Assembly: GCA_009767595.1 (NCBI GenBank)
Contig: VSDK01000708.1
Location: forward strand, 297,516 to 361,515
Direction of reading: 5' to 3'
DNA: 64,000 bases
Source: Symbiodinium kawagutii
Lineage: Eukaryota > Sar > Dinophyceae > Suessiales > Symbiodiniaceae
Shown here: one piece after another, positions 53,678 through 62,794 of the stretch
Position numbering within the stretch: the first letter of the stretch is position 1
How the letters are laid out: each line of letters starts with the position of its first letter
The notes under the pieces: model-generated
Seen by the model: only the letters and a program-made list of their open reading frames with translations
Told to the model about the DNA's origin: nothing
The model's database searches: none
Translations under genes and position numbers: made by a program

Positions 53678-54196
53678 TCAATTAATTTTTGAGTTGTCAA
53701 TATGTATAGCTTTCTCCAATCTAATAATAAAGATCTTATTCACATCAGACTCCCTTAATTTTACAAATAACAAACTCTAAGGTTCTGCAGTTGCTAGTTT
53801 GTAGATGTCATATGCGTTTTCTTATCAACTAATGCTGATTGTTCTTGAACAAAAACATCCACTTCAGCCATATTTTTTGATTTGAATATGTATAATGATG
53901 ATGTGTTTCATGTAATTATTGTAGCTAATGCGATGTATTTTTGTGAAGCAGTCATTACTAGACTTAGTGTATAATTCACGCAACACTTTACTGTATCTCA
54001 TAAAAGTCTTACCTCCTGCAAAATCAAAAATTATAAGAAGGCAACTAATAATGTATTCATTTTCATTTACTTCTGATCTTCTATTACTTTTTGTTGTGTG
54101 TGAATGATGTGTGTCAAACTTTCAGGGATATATTCATCAAATAAATGCTGTTCTTTTTCATTATATTGTGTGGTTGAAGGGGATATGATGAACTGG
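53678..54196 (-). pseudogene. FtsK/HerA-type DNA packaging ATPase, C-terminal fragment
   Basis: Read on the minus strand through several frames: FIISPSTTQYNEKEQHLFDE, YIPESLTHIIHTQQKVIEDQ, then NEYIISCLLIIFDFAGGKTF (four hydrophobics and an acid, the Walker B position) and MRYSKVLRELYTKS, then a degraded stretch, then YDIYKLATAEP, an in-frame TAG where tyrosine is usual, SLLFVKLRESDVNKIFIIRL and EKAIHIDNSKIN at TGA 53678-53680. The LxxLYTKxR-like and ATAEPYSFLxVxL words are typical of A32-like packaging ATPases of PLVs, mavericks and virophages. The Walker A half is missing: the sequence breaks at a C/G-run at about 54196. None of this shows as a long open frame because of the many shifts. 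Confidence 0.7.
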
Positions 54197-54407
54197 GGGG
54201 GGAAGGATTCTAGCTGATTCTAGCTGTTGAGCTTTGGACAGGTTATGTTGAGCTTTTTTGCCAGGTGTATCTGATACACCTGGCTAGAACCCATTAACTT
54301 GAGGCTTTACTTGGCCAACTTGGGCCCTCTTCAGGGTCTATGCTGGGCTTTGTGCAGCTTGTGTTAAGTTTTTTTTGCCAGGTGTATCTGATACGCCTGA
54401 GTAGGTG
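54197..54407. other. junction sequence right of the PLV
   Basis: Composition changes at a G8-9 run. The stretch holds a diverged tandem duplication: TTTTTTGCCAGGTGTATCTGATACACCTG near 54257 and again near 54371, each preceded by GGGCTTTG/GAGCTTTGGACAG-like words and (C)TTGTGTTAAG/GGTTATGTTGAG. AGGTGTATCTGATACACCT is itself a perfect inverted repeat. Confidence 0.6.
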
Positions 54408-54672
54408 GAACCGTGGGCCGCGGTTTCGCGGTCACGGTTTCACGGTTGACCGTGGAACCGTGGGCCACGGTTTCGCGGTCACGGTTTCACGGTTGACCGT
54501 GGAACCGTGGGCCACGGTTTCACGGTCACGGTTTCACGGTTGACCGTGGAACCGTGGGCCACGGTTGCACGGTCACGGTTTCACGGTTGACCGTGCGCGA
54601 ACCGTGAAACCGCGAACCGTGAAACCGTGGGGGGGGGCAACCGTGCGGCCACGGTTTGACGGTTCACGGCAC
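54408..54672. repeat. palindromic CCGTGG satellite, right array
   Basis: Three to four units of about 64 bp built from GGAACCGTGGGCCACGGTTT, CGCGGTCACGGTTTCACGG and TTGACCGTGGAACC, the same family as 42541-43064. It runs into the assembly gap at 54702, so its full length is unknown. Confidence 0.95.
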
Positions 54673-54701
54673 GGTTTGCCGGTTGCCGCCATACTCGGGA
54701 A

Positions 54702-54857
54702 NNNNNNNNNNNNNNNNNNNNNNNNNNNNNNNNNNNNNNNNNNNNNNNNNNNNNNNNNNNNNNNNNNNNNNNNNNNNNNNNNNNNNNNNNNNNNNNNNNN
54801 NNNNNNNNNNNNNNNNNNNNNNNNNNNNNNNNNNNNNNNNNNNNNNNNNNNNNNNNN
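54702..54857. other. assembly gap (156 N)
   Basis: A run of N directly beyond the right satellite array. The array and gap mean the right junction of the viral island could be incomplete or rearranged in the assembly. Confidence 0.99.
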
Positions 54858-54869
54858 CGAACGTCTGGC

Positions 54870-55036
54870 CGCTCGCCCTGGCCGGCCGCCTGCGGCGGAT
54901 ACGAATTTGAAGCCAGCTGCCCACGTCCCAAAGGTGAAGCTGGACCACACCTTGCAGTCCAATGCTACACCGACGCCAAGCTGGATTTGGCTGCGGCCCT
55001 GGGCAGGAGAAGAAGGCTGCAAGAGGGGAGAAGATT
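54870..55036 (+). pseudogene. alveolin-like coding fragment 10
   Basis: The + frame contains LKPAAHVPKVKLDHTLQSNA and continues TPTPSWIWLRPWAGEEGCKR to a TAA at about 55036. AHVPKVKL fits the valine-proline word of the series, but only one word is present. It is GC-rich and on the same strand as the other nine fragments, 31 kb after the previous one. Confidence 0.4.
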
Positions 55037-55039
55037 AAC

Positions 55040-56760
55040 AAGACCAGAGCTGAAACACACAGCCACGGCCCAATTTGCAGCTCAGGGCGTCCGTTCGAAT
55101 GACCGGGTGAAGCGGGAGATTGTTCTTCCTAGACCTGATGAACCCATACCCCCAACAGCAGTTTGATCATCAAATTGCTTCCTCTTCGGCCGGCTGGTGA
55201 TCCCACAGGCCATCATCGAATCGACCGGGGCAATTTTGAATAGACAAGGAAACCGCAGTTCCCTGGACGGTGCGCAAGCTGCATGGTGCGACATCGCCAA
55301 AGCATTGGAGAGTTCCAACCATTGATGATAGGTTTACGTCGGAAATGGTGGTGCCCCTGCTAAGCCAAACGATGGTGATCTATCAACCCGCGGTATCCAT
55401 CATTTTGACCATGATTCATCGTCCTTATTCCCATCAGTACAACCTCTAATTGATATATCAACATGTTCCAAACTATTAGGCACGAGGTTAACCACCGACA
55501 TCCAACCACGAGCAAATCATTTCCATGGTTTCTTTTGTAGGGAAACCACCGGCGGATTTTTCGGGGTGCATATCGCAGTTTTTTTTGACGACGTCAGCCA
55601 TCCAATGTGAAAATATGTTGGTTGGCTTCGCACCATGGCACCCAAACGGTGAAACCCTAACAGATTGATATGGGCTGAACCACCTCTGTAAATGAGGAAA
55701 ATCGTCCGAGACTACCGGTCCCCCAAAGCAAATCAACGATGAATCCTCCAGAATAAATTCCCGCACATATCCATCGAAACCAAATCAGTGTCTAGTGGGA
55801 TCATCATTGGCTCAGGAGTCCTTGCATAAAAACGAGAATTATGTTTACCGTTGGTTGTTTACCACCAACTAAACTATAGCTGGTGGATAGTTTATGGATA
55901 GTGTCGCTGTTTTTTTTGCGAAAGTTTGTGCCCGCAACTATTTTACCCTACCATCAGGTTGGAAACCACTACGCCCAGCAAAGATACGTCCAGGGCGTCA
56001 TGAACAAAATGCATCATGCGTTACTGGATAATTGTATGCGTTAAACAAAATCAACCAGCAGAATATTCATCAGTACAATCACTGGGCGGATTCGGGCGGC
56101 ATTTTTAAAATCATTTCTCAGGACAGTCGTTGTGAACAGGCTTGTTACCCTCTGGCAAACGAAGATGGCACTGGAATATCCACTATAAACCAATGATTTC
56201 CCAGGGTTTTCCCAACAAGATGGTGGATTGTCCACTGCCATGTTAGTTTGCCAGAGGGCAATTATTTTCAGCCCGCATGAAACAAGGTATTAACAGCCAC
56301 CCGGTTAGCGGTTGGTTCATGTGGTCAGGCATTACTGAACCATGAACCGACATTGTTCAGCACATTTCAGCTCCAATACAAAGCGGAACCCGTTACTTTG
56401 CAAAGTTGGTGAACATAGCTAGGGTAACTAGGTTCCCGTTCCATAGACGGCCGTGTATTTTTCTCATCATTCTCATCTGTGCATGTAACAAATCGCACAC
56501 GTTTTACATATGTTTCTGGTTGTACTCGTTGACAGACCCCAAAATGGCCTCTGCCGAAACTACTTTTTTCGGTGCACATTTCGTCAACATGCTAGAACGT
56601 CTTTCAGAGCGTCCATGAACTGAACAGGTGTCAGAGGTGGCAGAGTTTGGCGCCACACCCATTGGAAGAGCAGAGGTCTGAGACAGAACTAAGGCACGTG
56701 ATAACGCATAAACCATGTTACATGCCATGCTTATTATAAAGAAGGCCCGTTCCACCACAA
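55040..56760. other. spacer with no supportable gene
   Basis: Mixed composition with overlapping short frames on both strands. None has motifs. Words such as CAAAGTTGGTGAACATAGCTAGGGTAACTA (56400) also occur at 19840 and 60890, a low-copy dispersed repeat. Confidence 0.45.
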
Positions 56761-56771
56761 CATATCAGAAA

Positions 56772-57205
56772 CGTCATGTTCCGTGCGCAGTCGTCACCGA
56801 ACGTTAACACAGGTGCCCACACGCACGCAAGAAAACACCATTACAACATTTCAGAAACGTCATGCCCCGTACGCAGTCGTCACCGAACGTTAACAGAGGT
56901 GCCCACACGCACGCAAGAAAACACCATTACAACATGTCAGAAACGTCATGCTCCGTACGCAGTCGTCACCGAACGATAACACAGGTGCCCACACGCACGC
57001 AAGAAAACACCATTACAACATGTCAGAAACGTCATGCTCCGTACGCAGTCGTCACCGAACGTTAACACAGGTGCCCACACGCACGCAAGAAAACACCATT
57101 ACAACATGTCAGAAACGTCATGCTCCGTACGGAGTCGTCACCGAACGTTAACACAGGTGCCCACACGCACGCAAGAAAACACCATTACAACATGTCAGAA
57201 ACGTC
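56772..57205. repeat. 86-bp tandem repeat, 5 copies
   Basis: Unit: GTCATGCTCCGTACGCAGTC, then GTCACCGAACGTTAACACAG, GTGCCCACACGCACGCAAGA, AAACACCATTACAACATGTC, AGAAAC. Successive copies start at 56774, 56860, 56946, 57032 and 57118, and the last ends at about 57205. Copies differ by one to four bases. Because 86 is not a multiple of 3, staggered open frames appear; they are artefacts. Confidence 0.95.
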
Positions 57206-57295
57206 CAATGTGCAGAAAGTTACGCGTCCGTCTGTGGAACGGGCACCAACTACTAGTTATGGTAGATATAAATGACATAATGTGCGTAAGATGGC

Positions 57296-57660
57296 TTTTG
57301 AACCAACCTAGAATCATTTTGAACCATTATTAACCATACTAAATCAACATGGAGGAAATTAAGGAGCAAGTAGTTCTTATTATCCTGTTCATTAATAACC
57401 ATACTGAATCAACCTGTTTACAACATGGCTTATCAACCATAACTAATTTACCTACAAGCCATGTTATCATAACAATAACCATAATAATAACCATAACTTT
57501 TACCATTTACCTATAATATTGTTATTATCACTGTATGGTTTTTCTAACAATATTTTTGCCATTTACCTATCGTTATTTTTCTAATATAGTAATAACATGT
57601 AACAATAAGAACAATTTTACCTATAATATAACCATAATAACTGGAGGGTACCACTTTTCA
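57296..57660. repeat. AACCATAATAACC-rich spacer block
   Basis: A/T/C-rich words (TTAACCATACTAAATCAAC, CCATAATAATAACC, TTTACCTATAATA). It leads into a small GC-rich patch at 57670-57750, after which GGTGGTTGCTGGTGGG words start. Confidence 0.65.
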
Positions 57661-57752
57661 ACCACTGACCCATCAACCTGCAGCCATGCATCAAGCCTTG
57701 GCCAGGCAAAACTCAAGGCCGGGGCCTTGGCGCGCAGTACTGCACAGTAGAT
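57661..57752 (+). pseudogene. GC-rich coding-like scrap at a bias switch
   Basis: CATGCATCAAGCCTTGGCCAGG and AACTCAAGGCCGGGGCCTTGG lie exactly between the two oppositely biased spacer blocks, as alveolin-like fragments do elsewhere. No diagnostic motif can be read (SSLGQAKLKAGALARSTAQ in one frame). Confidence 0.25.
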
Positions 57753-57865
57753 CCGTGGTGTTTGGGTGGGTGGTTGCTGGTGGGTCATGAGGGTTGAGGA
57801 CGGTGAGCAACCGACCAGCTATAGGTTAGTGATGAGTAGACATGGGTTAATGATTTCCATAGCTG

Positions 57866-57976
57866 GGTGGATTACAGCTATGAACTTAGCTTTTGAACTT
57901 TTGTGGGATATGATGGATTTACCATATAACCACGAGAAATTAGACTTTTAGCAGGGGATCTAACAGCCACCAAGTT
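57866..57976 (+). repeat. dispersed repeat D, copy 2
   Basis: GGATTACAGCTATGAACTTAGC, then GGGATATGATGGATTTACCAT, CACGAGAAATTAGACTTTTAGC and AGGGGATCTAACAGCCACCAAG, parallel to 12376-12492. Confidence 0.7.
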
Positions 57977-58009
57977 GACTGACCAAAAAGATGAGTTTGG
58001 TGTGTGATG

Positions 58010-58310
58010 GGTGGTTTATTCATCGGTGGGGTGGTGGTGATTAATGGTTAATAGGGTCTGGCAATGCTTAAAGACGCTTGAGAATGGTGGTTGATGATGG
58101 ATGTTTGTTGGTTGTTGGTGATGAATGGTTACCGGGTGTTGATGCTGGATGGTTAGTGGTATGTTCCAAGATGGTTTCTGGTTGGTTGATGGTTCGGTTT
58201 GCTATGATTAATTGATTGGTGGTCACTATTGGCGATTGACAACTGATGATGGTCAACCAACGCTGGTCAATGGTGGTTGACAATGGTTCATTGGCTGGCT
58301 GAGGTTGTTT
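58010..58310. repeat. GGTTGATGGTTGG-rich spacer block
   Basis: Dense GTTGATGATGGATG, GGTTGTTGGTGATG and GGTTGGTTGATGGTTCG words, inverse in bias to 57296-57660. The minus-strand open frame through it is proline/threonine/asparagine rich because of the repeats. Confidence 0.7.
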
Positions 58311-59231
58311 TTTTTTGTTCATTGCTTGGTTGATGACGATGTCCATGTCAACTCATTGGCCAATTTGGCGCGGAAGCTACCTTGGCCACTCTGTTGGTTT
58401 ATTGTTTTCAGCTGGCGACTAAACCGAGTCACAAGTCAGTTTGCCAGAAGAGCATTGGTAACACACACTGGTTATTTGATTGGTGATTAATATTGGTTGG
58501 CTGATTTTGATTGATGGTTGAATTTATGCTTGTGGTAAGTGTTGGTTAAATGAATGATGGTTTCCGGAAATTTGATAGTTAACTGATGTTTATGTGATTG
58601 AGCCAGGGTTTTTGAAAATTGTTCAATTGAATAATTTCATGGTCACTCTTCACGATTAGGATAAGGTTATTCATCACCATCATCATCCGTCATTTGTTTT
58701 TTTGTTTATGTCATACAATGTTTAACTATTTCTTGTCAAGTTATGTACCCATGGTATAAACACAACATTCAATTTTTTTGGTGTATATATGGCCAATCAC
58801 GTTGATACCATTGTATATCCCTGATGTGTTTCATAGATTTGTGTGGATGGTGCCCTAACCATGTACTACAGGATATCCGTGGCATACCTCACGAACTAAA
58901 GGCGTAGTCACCACCAGACACCTGGTAGGGCGATTGTTTATCAAGGTTTTGGGTTCATTGCTCTACATGTTCCTTACCTTTCCAATGGGCCAACTGACAT
59001 CCAAAGAGTTGGATTGCGCAACAGTGGAAGTCGCAGGCAAGAATGGTTGCCGCCAGCGAATAATGACAGCTCCGCTTGAGGTTTTGCCATGGATGCGGCT
59101 ACCAATTTGAGGCCGGCTGGAGTTGGGCGGTGATTTTGTGGGAGTTACTTTGTTGTTTGGGGTTGCTATTGAGCAAGGACCATGGCCGTTTACCATCGTT
59201 CCTGAATTACATTTTGGCACAAACTTAGATG
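58311..59231. other. spacer, possible coding scraps
   Basis: GC-richer patches at 58345-58440 and 58975-59130 can be read (SKELDCATVEVAGKNGCRQR in one + frame at the latter) but show no family and no clear exon borders. Confidence 0.35.
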
Positions 59232-59321
59232 TTTAGATATGCTTAGTGATTTGGGATAAGGTGGATTTGCCATATATCTATGAAAAGATGACTTTTAGCA
59301 GGGGATCTATAAGCCACCAGG
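59232..59321 (+). repeat. dispersed repeat D, copy 3 (shortened)
   Basis: GATATGCTTAGTGATTTGGG, GGATTTGCCATATATCTATG, AAAAGATGACTTTTAGCAGG and GGATCTATAAGCCACCAGG match the right part of the copies at 12376 and 57866. Confidence 0.6.
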
Positions 59322-60254
59322 GCTTGTTTGGGGTTCAGAATGGGCAAGCTGCATTTAGCACTCATTTGTTAGAACGGGCTGCTAAATACGCAATGCCGCA
59401 AGAAAGCGGCAATGACTCGCAATGATTCATAATGGGATAGTTTCTTCCAACGACGGATAATATATTGTCATGGTTGATTGCACCAAGAAAATTGGTCCTA
59501 GTGATCTAGTGTTTATTGTAATACGTGTTGATCGTGTTCGTTCTTTGTGGTGGGCAACTCTTGTGGCCGACCGTGGTTCAATATTCAATGATCGATGCTT
59601 TCGGCTGCTGGCTGTGATTTACAAATTTGCGTCATGCTTGGCAATGGAAAAGAATAGCCTGCCGTGACAGCCAAGAGTAAAGTACAATGATTTATTAAGC
59701 AGCATTCGTTGCTCATCTTTGTTCGCGAACCTGGGATCAAGGCCCCCCAATTTGGCGGAACATTTTGTTTTCTGCCGTACGATGGTTCCACCCAACAATT
59801 GATTTTGATCACTGGGATTAGCAAAAAGCTGCAGCTACCCTGATCCCGACCTCCGAAATGATTATATATTTTGCTTTTGGGAAAACACCAAGTTTCGTAA
59901 AACGCATTTTGCCGACCAACTTCAAGCATGCCGAGGTATCAAGTGACCAATCACCTTCGCCCAATGTCAATCTGCAAACCGAACACATACGTTGATTATG
60001 CCATTGTTGGTTGTCATCAACTGTTGCTTGTCATCAATGTTTCCTCCACCAGTTTTGTCCAGTTTGCTCCGTTAAACAACAATGGGACCAGTCATGATCA
60101 CCCACATGGATGTCTCAAAAAAAGTTGCGGAAACCATTCCAGTGAATTTTCTTGCCATGGAAACTACAAACCACCTTATTCTGGTAGGTTCTTTGGTTCA
60201 CAATTTCTTATTTTCCCACTTGTATGGGGGATGGTTGGTTGGTTGACCACCATC
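59322..60254. other. spacer with no supportable gene
   Basis: Mixed sequence. Overlapping open frames at 59470-59667 (+) and 59585-59929 (-) have no motifs I recognise. Confidence 0.4.
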
Positions 60255-60370
60255 GACTAAATAAGGACCATATAGGGAAAATACTGGTTGGTGGATATCC
60301 CATCAAATATTGGTTGTTTGGTTGATTTGCGCATATTTTTGATATTAGGAGTTCTCAGCACCAACCACTA
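60255..60370. mobile_element. MITE-C copy 4 (diverged)
   Basis: GGGAAAATACTGGTTGGTGG at the left and TTCTCAGCACCAACCACTAG at the right, with TTGGTTGATTTGCGCATATTTTTGA inside, as in the copies at 16844 and 41992. Confidence 0.5.
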
Positions 60371-60722
60371 GTGATCATTTTAAACCCACATGAGCCTTTA
60401 TAAACCACTACTAACCACTAATTAGCCACTAATTACCCATGGAAACAGGTGGTGGTTTTCGCCACCATTTGCTAAGGTTTCCCCGGGTTCACCCAGCCAG
60501 GGGCCACGGTGGTAGCCCACTGAGGCATGACATGGTGACCGACCCTCACAGCCAATGTAGTCGCGGTGTGAGCCATGGCCGGTTTGAGAAGCAGTGATGA
60601 GTACACAGTGGTACCCGCAATCCTTTGCGATTTGTTGGTGACTCAATGGTAGATATAAGTGTAGTTCGATATGATATGGTGGATATATAGCTATAGTAGA
60701 TATGACTTTGTTGGTGACTATA

Positions 60723-60821
60723 ACTGGCTGGTGGTTCTAAACATTGTTTATTTTCCATTGCAAGTATTAACAATTAGTTGGTTGGCTAGTATTTTCCATA
60801 CGGGTTGAAACCACCAACCAG
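60723..60821. mobile_element. MITE-C copy 5
   Basis: ACTGGCTGGTGGTTCTAAAC at the left and GGGTTGAAACCACCAACCAG at the right. The interior TATTAACAATTAGTTGGTTGGC is shared with 23593. 99 bp. Confidence 0.85.
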
Positions 60822-61140
60822 ATAATTAGGGCAACTACTACTTACTATATGGTAGATTTAACTATAGATGGATGGCTTGTCAACCAATATTTTGCGATTC
60901 GTTGGTGAACATATCTAGGGTAGCTACTATAGTGATGATACAATGATATAGTTCAGTGGCAAATCTTGACCAACTTGTCGAGGAGGGATCAAGTGCTAGA
61001 GATTGAAATGGACCGCTACGAACTATTGTTATCATTCCCTTTTGGTTCTCAACCACAATTCACCATGATTAAATTGGTCCTAACAGCTACCATTTGAACC
61101 GTTATGAGTCATGATTGATCATGGTTAGTTTATTTTCACA

Positions 61141-61254
61141 TGGCTGTGGGTCAAAACCCCGTACCCCTGGTTCCCCTATCATTGGCCATTGTTTCCCTTA
61201 TTATTGGTGGTCATTATCCCCTATTATTGGTTGGTTAATATTGACCCATAGCCA
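61141..61254 (-). mobile_element. MITE-A copy 5
   Basis: TGGCTGTGGGTCAAAACCCC at the left and TATTGACCCATAGCCA at the right. The interior GTACCCCTGGTTCCCCTATC and TTATTGGTGGTCATTATCCCC is that of the copies at 15606 and 22514. 114 bp. Confidence 0.85.
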
Positions 61255-61500
61255 CATTTCTAAGCTTCATGAACTCTTATTTCACCGAGACCGCATGGCT
61301 TGCCATGTTTCACACCTCAATTATTTCGCTTTAGGAGCCGTGCGCATCGCCAATTTTGATTGGGAGACAGCTGAAATCGGGATTTTCGCTCCAGAAACTT
61401 TTCTTGACCTCGCAAAATCATGCGAAATCAATGTTTGGGGTGTTTACCTGAGTTGGATTTAAATACAAACATGCCAGTAGATGTGACATTCATTCATCAT
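61255..61500 (+). pseudogene. possible coding scrap
   Basis: One + frame reads FALGAVRIANFDWETAEIGI and FAPETFLDLAKSCEINVWGV before TAA at 61460-61462. The residue mix is protein-like but unrecognised. It begins right at the MITE-A end, so the open frame's upstream part is transposon sequence. Confidence 0.3.
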
Positions 61501-61666
61501 GGATCATTACAAGTTTGAAAGCTGAAGGGAGCAGTGACGATAAGCCATTTGTTCATCGACGATGTTTGTATGCCGTCTTTCCATGGTGTAGTTCTAGGGT
61601 GAGCAAGAATCACTGGAGATGCTTGATCATGATCAACATCAGCCATCATCAACCCGGGACCAACAA

Positions 61667-61752
61667 AACCAACCAACTTCAACCAGCTTCAACCAACTTC
61701 AACCAACTTCAACCAACTTCAACCAACTTCAACCAACTTCAACCAACCAACT
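61667..61752. repeat. 10-bp tandem repeat TTCAACCAAC
   Basis: TTCAACCAAC (once TTCAACCAGC) is repeated about seven times, then continues as CAACCAACTACGCAACC. A pure 10-bp minisatellite within CCATCAACC-type spacer. Confidence 0.95.
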
Positions 61753-61799
61753 ACGCAACCAGACCTATGGTCGGGGGTTGTGCTTGACCATGAACCATG

Positions 61800-62041
61800 A
61801 TATACCATGATCAACTAATCATCATCCATCATGATCAGAAGTTGTAATCCCTAATCATCATCATATGTGTGTACTGACTACTGACTGTTCACCATCATCC
61901 ATCATCAAGTATCCTGAATAGTCACCGATCAGCATTGTTGCATGACCGTCGGAATTGACAGAGCTTATGAACTATCATCATAATCATCATCAGACATCAT
62001 CAACTATCATCAAGCATTGTCTTGATCATCATCATCATCAT

Positions 62042-62092
<51 letters not shown>

Positions 62093-62163
62093 CATCATCA
62101 TCCTCATCATCATCCTCATCATTATCCTCATCATCATCCTCATCGTCATCCTCATCCTCATCC

Positions 62164-62206
<43 letters not shown>

Positions 62207-62560
62207 CATCCTCATCCTCATCCTCATCATCACCGTCACCATTATCACCATTCCCATCATCATCGGCATCAGTATCATCATCAACCATGATCAATCATCA
62301 TCACCAATACTAATGCCATCCTCATCATAATTATCATCAGCAGCATCATCATTAATATGAACATCAACATTAATCATCATCAACCATGATCAATCATTAT
62401 CATGAACATCACAATCCTCCATTTTATATTGCAAGCTATATATTGTTGACGCTAAAAAGTCATCAAACATCGTTATTCACCATCAGCTAACCACCATGAA
62501 GCATCATCAAACATGAAATATCATAATCATTATCAATTCACCACTCATAGTTCATCATCA
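61800..62560. repeat. ATCATCAACC block with large TCA microsatellite
   Basis: Between 62022 and 62290 the + strand is almost pure (ATC)n with CTC variants. Poly-histidine, poly-isoleucine and poly-aspartate frames follow from it on both strands and are not genes. The flanks are CATCAACCATGATC-type spacer. Confidence 0.95.
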
Positions 62561-62579
62561 ACCACCATGAAGTATCATC

Positions 62580-62794
62580 AAACGTTGCTCATATGTGTTG
62601 GTCTTCCTGTTTCAACGTCTCATGATGCGCCACACATGTGGTCGCTCCACGGTTCTTTCGCTGCGGATTGGCAGACGATCAGCCGAAAACAGCGCACAAC
62701 TTTTCGGGGGATGAGAGCCGCCTCGGTGAGAGCAGCCGTTGGTCAGACCACCACGCCAGGGATGCAAAAGTGGCTCATGTTTGACAGCTCATGA
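62580..62794 (+). pseudogene. GC-rich coding-like scrap at a bias switch
   Basis: A + frame reads VGLPVSTSHDAPHMWSLHGS, FAADWQTISRKQRTTFRGMR and AASVRAAVGQTTTPGMQKWL before a TGA at 62792-62794. It lies exactly between TCA/CCATCA-rich DNA and TGATGGTTAATAG-rich DNA. No family recognised. Confidence 0.35.

Larger units (their letters stand above)
43065..54196. mobile_element. decayed endogenous polinton-like virus (PLV)
   Basis: An 11-kb AT-rich island with tightly packed, sometimes overlapping genes, in contrast to the sparse host DNA. Hallmark genes: double-jelly-roll major capsid, penton-like minor capsid, FtsK/HerA-type packaging ATPase fragment, lipase-like hydrolase, S74-ended fibre, GIY-YIG nuclease and SF1 helicase fragment. 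Ten genes read on the minus strand left of 49267, four on the plus strand right of 49310, and the ATPase on the minus strand at the right end. The helicase lacks its N-terminal half and the ATPase lacks its N-terminal Walker A part, so the element is incomplete. No integrase, protease or DNA polymerase is seen. No terminal inverted repeats are found. Indels and stops break most genes, so it is a fossil. Exact borders are inferred from where the CCGTGG satellite (left) and GC-richer DNA (right) begin. Confidence 0.85.

Noticed and set aside
43065..54196. TGA reassigned to tryptophan in the virus
   Set aside because: TGG is used throughout, one TGA aligns with a glycine codon in a sister fibre repeat, and frameshifts show general decay; kept only as an open question.
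56776..57333. Four similar 67-99 codon frames
   Set aside because: They are the same 86-bp tandem repeat read in staggered frames, without start context or further domain.
62000..62330. Open frames of poly-His, poly-Ile, poly-Asp and Met-rich peptides
   Set aside because: They are translations of a TCA microsatellite on both strands.
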